Shown here piece by piece: positions 27,798-36,529 of a DNA stretch of 64,000 nucleotides. The stretch's first letter is position 1. Every line of letters starts with the position of its first letter. The notes under the pieces were generated by a model. The model saw only the letters and a program-made list of their open reading frames with translations, had not been told where the DNA came from and did not search any database. This stretch comes from an uncultured Lachnospiraceae bacterium (GTDB taxonomy: Bacteria > Bacillota > Clostridia > Lachnospirales > Lachnospiraceae), in the NCBI GenBank assembly GCA_946546945.1, contig CAMNOU010000002.1, positions 62,001-126,000 of the forward strand, given 5' to 3'. The position numbers were made by a program, and so were the translations under genes.

Positions 27798-30263
27798 ATG
27801 AGCCTGAAAAAAACATTAGGAATACTGGCAGGAATATGGTTGAGCGCTGCGCTTTCGGCAGGAGGGAGTACGGTATGGGCCGCGGAACAAAATGCGGCTG
27901 ATTCGTCCCTGCAGGAGAGCGGGAGCGCTGTGGTATCTGATGAATCAGCAGATCTGGAAGAAGTCTCTCAGCAAGTGGAGTCTGCCCTTGCGTCGGCGGG
28001 AAGCAGCGTTCGCCTGAGTTCTGCGAACGGCACCCTGGTGGTCGCGCTCGATCCCGGGCACGATGCAGGGCATACAGGGGCCTCGGCACACGGAGTGAGG
28101 GAAGAGGTGGCGACCTTAAAAATCGCCCAGTACTGCAAAGCGGAATTGGAGACCTATGGAGGAGTATCGGTCTATATGACCCGCACAACGGCGGCCTGCC
28201 CTTATCCGGAGACCGTCGGCATCACCGGCGGAAATCTGAAAGATATTGATAAGCGGGTGCAGGCGGCGAAAGCGCACGGTGCGGATGCCTTTGTCAGTAT
28301 TCATCTCAATTCCAGCGACAATACGGATGCGAATGGCTCGGAAGTCTATTATCATGCTCTTTCCGGTCAGGGAAAGAGTCTGGCGGAAAAGATTCTGGCA
28401 AGGCTCGCAGCGCTCGGCCTGCGCAGCAGGGGCGTGAAAAATGATCCTGCTTTCCGTGTAACGATTGACTGTTATAACGAAAAAATACCGGGCATTATCG
28501 TGGAGCATGCTTTTCTTTCCAATGTGTCGGATGTAAAGAATCATTTGTCTACGGAGCAGCAGCTGAAACAGCTGGGGATTGCGGATGCGACCGGTATTGC
28601 GAATTATTTCAAGCTGTCAAAAAGCAAACACTGGGCGAATTATGATGAAGAGAAAAACCAGTGGATCTGTTTCACCAACGGGAAGGCGGATTATACCTAT
28701 ACCGGAATGGTGGAGAGCTCTGACGGCTGGCTCTATGTGAAAAACGGTGTTTCTGATTTTACCTACACGGGGCTTGCGGCGAACGGAAGTCTGCTGACAT
28801 ATGTGACGAACGGGAAACCGGATACGTCCTATACCGGTCTGGTATCCTATCAGCAGGAATGGCTCTATGTCAAAAACGGCAGCGTCCAGAACGGGGTCAC
28901 GGATCTGGTGCGCACGACGCTAAACGGGAACACCGGCTGGTGGTATGTAAAGGACGGTAAGGTTTCCTTTACAAATGCGCTTGTGAAAAACAGTTATGGC
29001 TGGTGGTATGTGAAGAACGGGATGGTCGATTTCAATCATTACGGCATCGAGAAAAATGAGAATGGCTGGTGGCGGATCGAGAAGGGCAAAGTAAATTTCG
29101 GATTCCGGGGATTTGCACAGAATCAGAACGGCTGGTGGTATCTGACCGGCGGCAAGGTCCAGTTCGGAACGAATGGCCTGATGGAAGGGACCGTTGACGG
29201 GAAGCAGGGCACCTGGGATGTTGCCGGCGGCAAGGTTCAGTTTGTAAACGATATCGTGCAAAGCGGAAATACCTGGTGGTATATCCATGACGGAATGGTG
29301 GACAGGACGCATGACGGAGTTGAGAAGAACCGGAACGGCTGGTGGCGGATCGAAGCAGGGAAGGTGAACTTCGGCTATCAGGGATTCGCAGAAAACAGCA
29401 ACGGCTGGTGGTATCTGACCGGCGGCAAGGTCCGGTTCGAATCAAATGGTCTGATCAGAGGAACCGTTGACGGGAAGCAGGGCACCTGGGATGTCGCCGG
29501 CGGCAGGGTTCAGTTTGTAAACGATATCGTGCAAAGCGGAAATACCTGGTGGTATATCCATGACGGAATGGTGGACAGGACGTACAGCGGAGTCGCAAAG
29601 AACCGGAACGGCTGGTGGCGGATCGAAGCGGGGAAGGTAAACTTCGGCTATCAGGGATTCGCAGAGAACACCAACGGCTGGTGGTATCTGACCGGCGGCA
29701 AGGTCCACTTTAATGTGAACGATGTCATCAAGGGCGATGTCAGCGGCGTCAATGCGTGGTGGTACGTAAAGAACGGGAAAGTCCAGTTTACAGATACGCT
29801 TGCCAAAAACCAGAATGGATGGTGGCGCATCGAAGATGGCAAAGTGAATTTCGCCTTTAACGGAATCGCGAAGAATGAATACGGCTGGTGGTATCTTAGA
29901 AACGGGAAAGTGGATTTCTCATATAACGGAACGGTAACAGAGAATGATGTTACTTATCAAGTGGCGAAAGGAAAGGTAGATTATACCGCTTCCGCTCCCA
30001 CTCTGGCCGCTGCGCCCGGGGAAGCACTGACAGAAGAAGTGACCGGGGCGGAACAGTCAGAAGTTTCGGGGATGACAGAAGATCCAGGAACAGAGCAGGA
30101 TTTCAATGAAGAGCCGGAGTTGTCCGAACAGACTCCTGCAGATCCTGCGGACGCCATAGAAGAGACGGATACCGTGAAATCCGGTGCAGGTGAAATAACG
30201 GCAGAGGATCTTCGCGGTTCTGACGATTCCGAAGCGGAAGAAAGAGAGAAGAAGGCAGAGTAG
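27798..30263 (+). CDS. Secreted N-acetylmuramoyl-L-alanine amidase (Amidase_3) with WW-type repeats
   Basis: 'LVVALDPGHDAGHTGASAHGVREEVATLKIAQYCKAEL', 'DAFVSIHLNSSDN', 'PGIIVEHAFLSNVSD'; ~19 repeats. Confidence 0.9.
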   Translation: MSLKKTLGILAGIWLSAALSAGGSTVWAAEQNAADSSLQESGSAVVSDESADLEEVSQQVESALASAGSSVRLSSANGTLVVALDPGHDAGHTGASAHGVREEVATLKIAQYCKAELETYGGVSVYMTRTTAACPYPETVGITGGNLKDIDKRVQAAKAHGADAFVSIHLNSSDNTDANGSEVYYHALSGQGKSLAEKILARLAALGLRSRGVKNDPAFRVTIDCYNEKIPGIIVEHAFLSNVSDVKNHLSTEQQLKQLGIADATGIANYFKLSKSKHWANYDEEKNQWICFTNGKADYTYTGMVESSDGWLYVKNGVSDFTYTGLAANGSLLTYVTNGKPDTSYTGLVSYQQEWLYVKNGSVQNGVTDLVRTTLNGNTGWWYVKDGKVSFTNALVKNSYGWWYVKNGMVDFNHYGIEKNENGWWRIEKGKVNFGFRGFAQNQNGWWYLTGGKVQFGTNGLMEGTVDGKQGTWDVAGGKVQFVNDIVQSGNTWWYIHDGMVDRTHDGVEKNRNGWWRIEAGKVNFGYQGFAENSNGWWYLTGGKVRFESNGLIRGTVDGKQGTWDVAGGRVQFVNDIVQSGNTWWYIHDGMVDRTYSGVAKNRNGWWRIEAGKVNFGYQGFAENTNGWWYLTGGKVHFNVNDVIKGDVSGVNAWWYVKNGKVQFTDTLAKNQNGWWRIEDGKVNFAFNGIAKNEYGWWYLRNGKVDFSYNGTVTENDVTYQVAKGKVDYTASAPTLAAAPGEALTEEVTGAEQSEVSGMTEDPGTEQDFNEEPELSEQTPADPADAIEETDTVKSGAGEITAEDLRGSDDSEAEEREKKAE
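28650..29990 (+). repeat. Protein-level repeat array, ~19 units, including a recent 273-bp tandem duplication
   Basis: 'GTVDGKQGTWDVAGG(K/R)VQFVNDIVQSGNTWWYIHDGMVDRT' present twice at 273 bp spacing. Confidence 0.85.
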
Positions 30264-30308
30264 TTCAGACGGAAAGCAATGCCGGCTGCCAAAGAAGAAA
30301 ACAACACG

Positions 30309-33134
30309 ATGAGGGACAATGTGATGATGAGCAGAAGCCGAAAAAAAGCTGCAGCAGTTCTGGGGGCGTTCACTCTGGGAATACTGAGTGTGCTTTCTCC
30401 CTGTACAGCGCAGGCAGAAAATTTGACGGACACAGCTGAAAATAATTCACAGATCACGACGGAGACGGAATCCGGGCAGACGGGGCCGGCAGAGGTCCTG
30501 CCGGAAGCAGAGCCGGACAATTCTGCGGAATCCGGGCAGACGGATCCGGATGTTCTTCCCGGCACAGGAGAGGAAACCCTCCCGTCCGGGGAAGAGCCTT
30601 TGCCCGGCGCGGATCAGGAAGTCACCGGAGCCTCCGGGGAAGCAGTACAGGAGGAGTCTGTGCCTGAGGAGGCCGCCGAGGGACTGCCGGAGGATACAGA
30701 GGAGTCTGAGCAAACGGCGAAGGACGCTGCTCCGGAAGAGGCCGCAGAACCGGAAGAGGAAGGAGAAACTCTCGATCCCGCAGAGATTTCCGAAGAAGCG
30801 GAGGTGCTGGATGCCACCGCGACCTATGTGGTGGACATCACGACGGCAAGCGGCTCGTATTTTACCTACAGCGAGTACGCGACCGGGAAGGAAGGCTATA
30901 TAAGCGGCACTTACTGCGCGGATGCCGCTTATCTCGGGACAAGCGGAGACAACTATATTTTTATGGTTTCCGGAGTAATCGGGAAAGTCAATAAGAGCAA
31001 GGTATCTCTGCGCGCGACCAGCACGGTGAAGTCTCTCAGTCACTATTTCGTGAGCGGCGGAACGATTTATCACAGAATCACAAAGAATCTCTCCGGCAGT
31101 TCGTATGTCTCAAGTCTGGACAACGGAAAGGCGCCGTCCTATCTGTCAGAGGGGAAAAACTACTACAGTTATGACGGTCATTATTTTTATACCAGCTATT
31201 CTGCCATGATCGCGGATTATGTGGGAGATACCAGGTCCCATTCTGTCAATCCGGGAACTCCCTTTTTTAATTATTTTCAATTTCTCCCCCTGCGAAGCGG
31301 AACGGTCTATACAGCGGCGCAGATGAACCAGACAATCAACAGTAAGCTCAGTTCCACATCCGTGATGAAGAACATCGGAAATGTCATGGTGCCTTATCAG
31401 AACACCTATGGAGTGAACGCACTGCTGGCCTCCGGCGTTGCCGTTGTGGAAAGCGGATGGGGAAACAGTACGATCAGCCGGGAAAAGCATAATCTTTTCG
31501 GACTGAATGCCGTGGACGCCAGTCCGGGACAGAGCGCCAATTATTACAGCAGTCCGGCTGCCTCTGTAAAGGATTTTATGGAGACGTACATGTCCAGACA
31601 GTATCTGAATCCTTCCAGCTGGAAGTACAGCGGAGGATATCTGGGCAACAAGGCCGGCGGCATCAATCTTCAATATTCCTCAGATCCTTACTGGGGAGAA
31701 AAGGCAGCGAACATCGCCTATTATCTGGAAGACAGTTTATCCCAGAAGGACAGCGGCCGCTATACCATTGCCGTGAAAGATCCGGCCGCGAAGCTGCGGA
31801 CCAGTCCGGTCAGTTCCCTGGCTGTGAAAAAGAGCGCTTCCGCATCTTCGGGAAAGCTGTACAATGCGGCAGCAAATTTCGGAGCTTCCTTTATCTTAAA
31901 AGACGCATCGGCAGCGTCCGGAGGTTTTTACCGGGTGCAGAGCGATCCGGTCCTGAACAGCGGCCGCACGGCCATCAACAACAGTACGGGGGCATACAGC
32001 TTCTCGAACATGTATGGATATGTGCCGGTCTCTTCGGTGACAATGGCGGTTCAGGGAAGCGGAGCTGCCGACCCCGTACAGACGGCGCAGACGCAGATAA
32101 AAAACGGAGTATGTAAGGCGGAGGACGGGAACTGGTATTATTACCAGAACGGAGTCATTAACACTCAGTATACCGGAATCGCGCAAAACAGCAACGGCTG
32201 GTGGCGGATCGAGAACGGGAAAGTGAATTTTCATTTTACCGGATTCGCGAAGAACAGCAATGGCTGGTGGTATCTGGCGGGAGGAAAAGTCCAGTTCGGC
32301 ATGAACAGTGTGCTCAAGGGAACCGTCAACGGATCTTCCGGCTGGTGGTATGTTGTCAAAGGAAAGGTGACCTTCACGACGACCGTTGCGCAAAACAGCA
32401 ATGGCTGGTGGCGGATCGAGAACGGAAAGGTAAATTTTAATTATAAAGGGTTTGCGCAGAACAGCAATGGCTGGTGGTATCTGGAAGGCGGCAAGGTTCA
32501 GTTTGAAACCAATGATATCATCCAGGGGACGGTCAACGGATCTTCCGGCTGGTGGTATATTGTAAAAGGCAAGGTGACCTTTGCAGCAACGGTCGCGAAG
32601 AATAAATACGGCTGGTGGCGCGTTGAGAACGGGAAAGTGAATTTTGATTTTCAGGGACTGGCCCAAAACAGCAACGGCTGGTGGAAGATTGCGGATGGGA
32701 AAGTAGATTTCAGCTTCCATGGATTTGTACAGAACCAGTACGGCTGGTGGTATGTAGACAAAGGCAAGGTTCAGTTTGATGTGAGCAGTGTCATCCAGGG
32801 AACGGTCAACGGAGTTTCCGGCTGGTGGTATGTTGCGGACGGCAAGGTGTCCTTTACGAATACCCTGGCAAAAAACCAGTATGGCTGGTGGCGCATTGAA
32901 AACGGCCGGGTCAATTTCAGCTATCAGGGATTTGCGGAAAATCAGTATGGCTGGTGGTATCTGACCGGCGGAAAAGTGCAATTTGAAGCAAACGGAGTAT
33001 TCGAGGGAACGGTCAGACAGGAAAAAGCACTGTGGTATGTTGTGAACGGGAAGGTAGACTTCTCTTTCGACGGGACCGCGACTTTCAATAAAGTAAAGTA
33101 TCGGATTGTAAAAGGAAAGGCTGAAAAATTATGA
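30309..33134 (+). CDS. Secreted endo-beta-N-acetylglucosaminidase-type protein with SH3-like region and WW-type repeats
   Basis: 'YQNTYGVNALLASGVAVVESGWGNSTISREKHNLFGLNAVDA' glucosaminidase; ~14 C-terminal repeats. Confidence 0.85.
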   Translation: MRDNVMMSRSRKKAAAVLGAFTLGILSVLSPCTAQAENLTDTAENNSQITTETESGQTGPAEVLPEAEPDNSAESGQTDPDVLPGTGEETLPSGEEPLPGADQEVTGASGEAVQEESVPEEAAEGLPEDTEESEQTAKDAAPEEAAEPEEEGETLDPAEISEEAEVLDATATYVVDITTASGSYFTYSEYATGKEGYISGTYCADAAYLGTSGDNYIFMVSGVIGKVNKSKVSLRATSTVKSLSHYFVSGGTIYHRITKNLSGSSYVSSLDNGKAPSYLSEGKNYYSYDGHYFYTSYSAMIADYVGDTRSHSVNPGTPFFNYFQFLPLRSGTVYTAAQMNQTINSKLSSTSVMKNIGNVMVPYQNTYGVNALLASGVAVVESGWGNSTISREKHNLFGLNAVDASPGQSANYYSSPAASVKDFMETYMSRQYLNPSSWKYSGGYLGNKAGGINLQYSSDPYWGEKAANIAYYLEDSLSQKDSGRYTIAVKDPAAKLRTSPVSSLAVKKSASASSGKLYNAAANFGASFILKDASAASGGFYRVQSDPVLNSGRTAINNSTGAYSFSNMYGYVPVSSVTMAVQGSGAADPVQTAQTQIKNGVCKAEDGNWYYYQNGVINTQYTGIAQNSNGWWRIENGKVNFHFTGFAKNSNGWWYLAGGKVQFGMNSVLKGTVNGSSGWWYVVKGKVTFTTTVAQNSNGWWRIENGKVNFNYKGFAQNSNGWWYLEGGKVQFETNDIIQGTVNGSSGWWYIVKGKVTFAATVAKNKYGWWRVENGKVNFDFQGLAQNSNGWWKIADGKVDFSFHGFVQNQYGWWYVDKGKVQFDVSSVIQGTVNGVSGWWYVADGKVSFTNTLAKNQYGWWRIENGRVNFSYQGFAENQYGWWYLTGGKVQFEANGVFEGTVRQEKALWYVVNGKVDFSFDGTATFNKVKYRIVKGKAEKL
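32115..33120 (+). repeat. Protein-level repeat array, ~14 units
   Basis: 'GIAQNSNGWWRIENGKVNFHFTGFAKNSNGWWYLAGGKVQF' units. Confidence 0.9.
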
Positions 33135-35050
33135 TGAGAGGCCGGGCGGCACAGAAAAACAGAATAAAGATAGGGACAGTCCTGCTGTGCTTGTGTCTGT
33201 TCTGGGGCATGGCCGTTTCGGCAGAAGCTTCCGGGGCGGACGATGTTTATGAACTTCCGGAGACAGAGACGGAGATCTTCGAAAATCCGCGTTATCCCGC
33301 GGAAGAGGCAGTTTTGCTGCCCCCGGAGGAGGACGAAGAAAGTGCGCCGGAGGAATCCGCGTCTGAGAACCGTGCACCGAAGCTTTTCGCAGCGGTTTCC
33401 GACAGACTGACTTCGAAGGATGAGGCGGTGCAGATGCTCCGGGAGCAGATGAAGAACCGGCAGGAACAGTTTACCATCTCTCTGCGGCTGGAGGATCCGG
33501 ACCTGGCGCAGGAGAGCAGCCGGAAAAATCTTTCGAAAGAACTGTTTGAGCGGGCGCTCTCCCATACCGGAGACGGGCAGGAGGGAGATTATCTGGCCTG
33601 GCACTACTCCAGATGGAAAGCTGAAGTGGAAGGAACCTATTATAAAACCCGGGGATACTATGATCTGAATCTGAAGTACACCATTTCCTATTATACAACG
33701 AAAGAACAGGAAGATGCCCTGACGGCCGATCTTGCGGCGGTCGAGCAGTCTCTGGAGACGGAAGGGAAGACGGATGTGGAAATCGTCCGGGCTGTTTACG
33801 ATTATATCTGCAGCAATGTCAGATACGATTATGATCATCTGTCAGACGACAGCTATGTGCTGAAGCATACCGCTTATGCGGCGCTGGAAAACCATACTGC
33901 CGTCTGTCAGGGGTATGCGCTTCTGTTTTACCGGATGGCGCTGGATCTGGGGGCAGATAACCGGCTTGTCAGCGGATATGTATCTCTGACGGACAGGCAT
34001 GGATGGAATCTCGTCAAAATCGGCGATGCCTGGTATTACGTTGATGCGACCTGGGACGCCGGGAAACAGGAGTATCTGTACTTCCTGAAAGGGTCCGCGT
34101 CCTTTTTGCAGAGCCACAGACTGGCGGAAGGAGAAGATGAGCTTGCCTCCACTTCCTCCCTGCTCGTTGCACAATATCCGGTATCGGAGACCGATTATAC
34201 TGAGCTGCAGGGCACTCCGGATGATTCGGAGGAAAGCATCTACGGTACCGGAATCTATTCCGTAGATGGCGTACAGGTTTATTATGAAAACGGAGTCCGC
34301 CAGACCACGACCGATGTAAAAAAGATCGGCGGAATCTGGTATAATCTGGTGGAGGGCGTGGTGACGCCGGATACGGTGGCCCGAAACAGCAATGGCTGGT
34401 GGTACATCAACGCGGAGGGCGTGGTGGACTTCGGGTATGACGGGTTCGCGCAGAACAGCAACGGGTGGTGGTACTGTGAGAAGGGAAGAGTTACCTTTCG
34501 CAGGAATGATGTCATTCAGGGAACGGTCGGCGGACGTTCCGGATGGTGGCTGGTCCGCAGAAGTATGGTGACCCGCAAATCCACCATAGCGCAGAACAGC
34601 AACGGGTGGTGGTACACGGATCCGGAAGGCAGAGTAGATTTTTCCGCGAATACCGTTGCGAAAAATGAAAATGGATGGTGGGCTGTTCAGAATGGGAAAG
34701 TGAACTTCCGGTATGACGGGTTCGCGCAGAACAGCAACGGATGGTGGTACTGCGAGAAGGGAAAGGTCACTTTTCACAGGAATGATGTCATTCAGGGAAC
34801 GGTCGGCGGACGTTCCGGCTGGTGGCTGGTCCGCGGAAGTATGGTGACCCGCAAATCCACGGTGGCCCAGAACAGCAATGGCTGGTGGTATACGGATCCG
34901 GACGGCAGGGTAGATTTCGGCTTTGACGGAATTGCCTCGAACGAGAACGGGAGCTGGTATCTGCAGAGAGGCAGGGTCAGCTTCGGATATAGCGGAACGG
35001 TCCGGTTTCAGAATAAGACCTGGCGTATTGTCCGGGGAAAAGTCGTCTGA
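33131..35050 (+). CDS. Secreted transglutaminase-like protein with WW-type repeats
   Basis: ATGA overlap with upstream gene; 'AVCQGYALLFYRMALDLGADNRLVSGYV...HGWNLVKIGDAWYYVDATWDA' Cys/His/Asp triad; ~10 repeats. Confidence 0.88.
   Translation: MMRGRAAQKNRIKIGTVLLCLCLFWGMAVSAEASGADDVYELPETETEIFENPRYPAEEAVLLPPEEDEESAPEESASENRAPKLFAAVSDRLTSKDEAVQMLREQMKNRQEQFTISLRLEDPDLAQESSRKNLSKELFERALSHTGDGQEGDYLAWHYSRWKAEVEGTYYKTRGYYDLNLKYTISYYTTKEQEDALTADLAAVEQSLETEGKTDVEIVRAVYDYICSNVRYDYDHLSDDSYVLKHTAYAALENHTAVCQGYALLFYRMALDLGADNRLVSGYVSLTDRHGWNLVKIGDAWYYVDATWDAGKQEYLYFLKGSASFLQSHRLAEGEDELASTSSLLVAQYPVSETDYTELQGTPDDSEESIYGTGIYSVDGVQVYYENGVRQTTTDVKKIGGIWYNLVEGVVTPDTVARNSNGWWYINAEGVVDFGYDGFAQNSNGWWYCEKGRVTFRRNDVIQGTVGGRSGWWLVRRSMVTRKSTIAQNSNGWWYTDPEGRVDFSANTVAKNENGWWAVQNGKVNFRYDGFAQNSNGWWYCEKGKVTFHRNDVIQGTVGGRSGWWLVRGSMVTRKSTVAQNSNGWWYTDPDGRVDFGFDGIASNENGSWYLQRGRVSFGYSGTVRFQNKTWRIVRGKVV
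34330..35040 (+). repeat. Protein-level repeat array, ~10 units
   Basis: 'FAQNSNGWWYCEKGKVTFHRNDVIQGTVGGRSGWWLVRGSMVTRKST' units. Confidence 0.9.
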
Positions 35051-35058
35051 ATACAGGA

Positions 35059-36516
35059 ATGGCGGGGGAAAATGATTTAACATTGGATACAGATCAGAAG
35101 GATAGTTTCAGAACAAGAAAAAGGCGGCGAAGGGTTTTTTTATTCGCCGTTCTCATATTTGCGGCAGGATTTTCGGGCATCCTTATGGTGCGTCTGCCTG
35201 TCAACGGAATGCATCCGTCTCTGTTCAGACGGAGACTGTGCTTCTATAAGCATGGTTTTATAGACCGGGAGTACACGGGCATGGCCGAATACGGAGGAGA
35301 TTTCTGGTACGTAAAAGAAGGAAAGACAGATCCGTCTTTCGGCGGCTTCGTGAAGACCCCGCAGGGATGGTTCCTGATTCATGAAGGGAAAACGGATACG
35401 GAATTTAACGGTTTTGTGAATGACGGGGTATTCTGCTGGTATCTGCAGGAAGGTTCCTTCAGCCCGGATGCAGAAGGGGTGTTTTACGGAGAAGTAAAAA
35501 AGGAGACCGGCTGGTGGAATGTCCGGCACGGACAGGTAGTCTTCGGAGATGATGTCGTAAAAAAGAACAGAAGCTGGTGGCGCGTGGAGCGCGGCCGGGT
35601 AAACTTTTCCTATGACGGCATCGCGGAAAACCAGTACGGGAAATGGTATGTCCGCAACGGAGAAGTGGATTTTTCAGGAAGCGGCACGGCACTGTTCGGC
35701 GGCAGTGCCTATCAGGTTGAGAAAGGACGGGTTATGGAAGAAATATCTTCAGTCAGAACAAGGTTTATTGCGCACAGAGGTCTGAGTGCCCAGGCGCCGG
35801 AAAATACGGTGCGTGCGTTTACAGAAGCCGGAAAAGCAGGGTTCTGGGGGTGTGAGACGGATGTCAGAGAAACGGCGGATCACCGGTTCGTCATCATGCA
35901 TGATGATACATTTGAGCGCATGTGCGGGGTGTCCTCCCGCCCGGGGGAACTGACCGCTGAAGAGATCCGCAAACTCCGGATCATTTCCGGGAAACATCTG
36001 GAGGACTGGAGCGATGACGAGTCTGCTTTACGGGTCGCATTCCTGGAGGATTACCTGGAGGTGTGCCTTCAGTACGACATGGTTCCGGTCATTGAAATAA
36101 AGGACAGCGCGCAGGCGCAGAACGAGACAGACCAGAAACGGGTGCGGGCATTATTTGATACCGTGAAAGAGATCATGGGGAACAGGGAGGTCATCTTTAT
36201 TTCCTTTGATTTTGAGAGTCTGCGGCAGCTGTGCCGGATCAGTCGTGAGGAACAGGCGGATCATGTTTCCCTGCAATGTCTGAGCCGGGATCCGGAGCAC
36301 GTTCCCGTTTCCGAATGTTCGGAACTGGGAATCGGTGTGGATCTCTACTATAAAGAAGCAGATCCGCCATTCATCAGCGCGATGCATGAAAAAAATCTGG
36401 AAGTAAACACCTGGACCGTGAATGATACGGAGCCGGTGTTTGTGCTGATGCAGGCCGGGATTGATTATGTAACGACAAACCGGATCCTGTGGCTTGATTT
36501 TAAAGGAACAAAATAA
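35059..36516 (+). CDS. Membrane-anchored glycerophosphodiester phosphodiesterase with N-terminal WW-type repeats
   Basis: N-terminal TM, ~6 divergent repeats, then '[50 protein letters not shown]' GDPD. Confidence 0.88.
   Translation: MAGENDLTLDTDQKDSFRTRKRRRRVFLFAVLIFAAGFSGILMVRLPVNGMHPSLFRRRLCFYKHGFIDREYTGMAEYGGDFWYVKEGKTDPSFGGFVKTPQGWFLIHEGKTDTEFNGFVNDGVFCWYLQEGSFSPDAEGVFYGEVKKETGWWNVRHGQVVFGDDVVKKNRSWWRVERGRVNFSYDGIAENQYGKWYVRNGEVDFSGSGTALFGGSAYQVEKGRVMEEISSVRTRFIAHRGLSAQAPENTVRAFTEAGKAGFWGCETDVRETADHRFVIMHDDTFERMCGVSSRPGELTAEEIRKLRIISGKHLEDWSDDESALRVAFLEDYLEVCLQYDMVPVIEIKDSAQAQNETDQKRVRALFDTVKEIMGNREVIFISFDFESLRQLCRISREEQADHVSLQCLSRDPEHVPVSECSELGIGVDLYYKEADPPFISAMHEKNLEVNTWTVNDTEPVFVLMQAGIDYVTTNRILWLDFKGTK
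35300..35740 (+). repeat. Divergent protein-level repeat array, ~6 units, N-terminal to catalytic domain
   Basis: '[38 protein letters not shown]...[34 protein letters not shown]'. Confidence 0.8.
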
Positions 36517-36529
36517 GGGGGTTATACAA

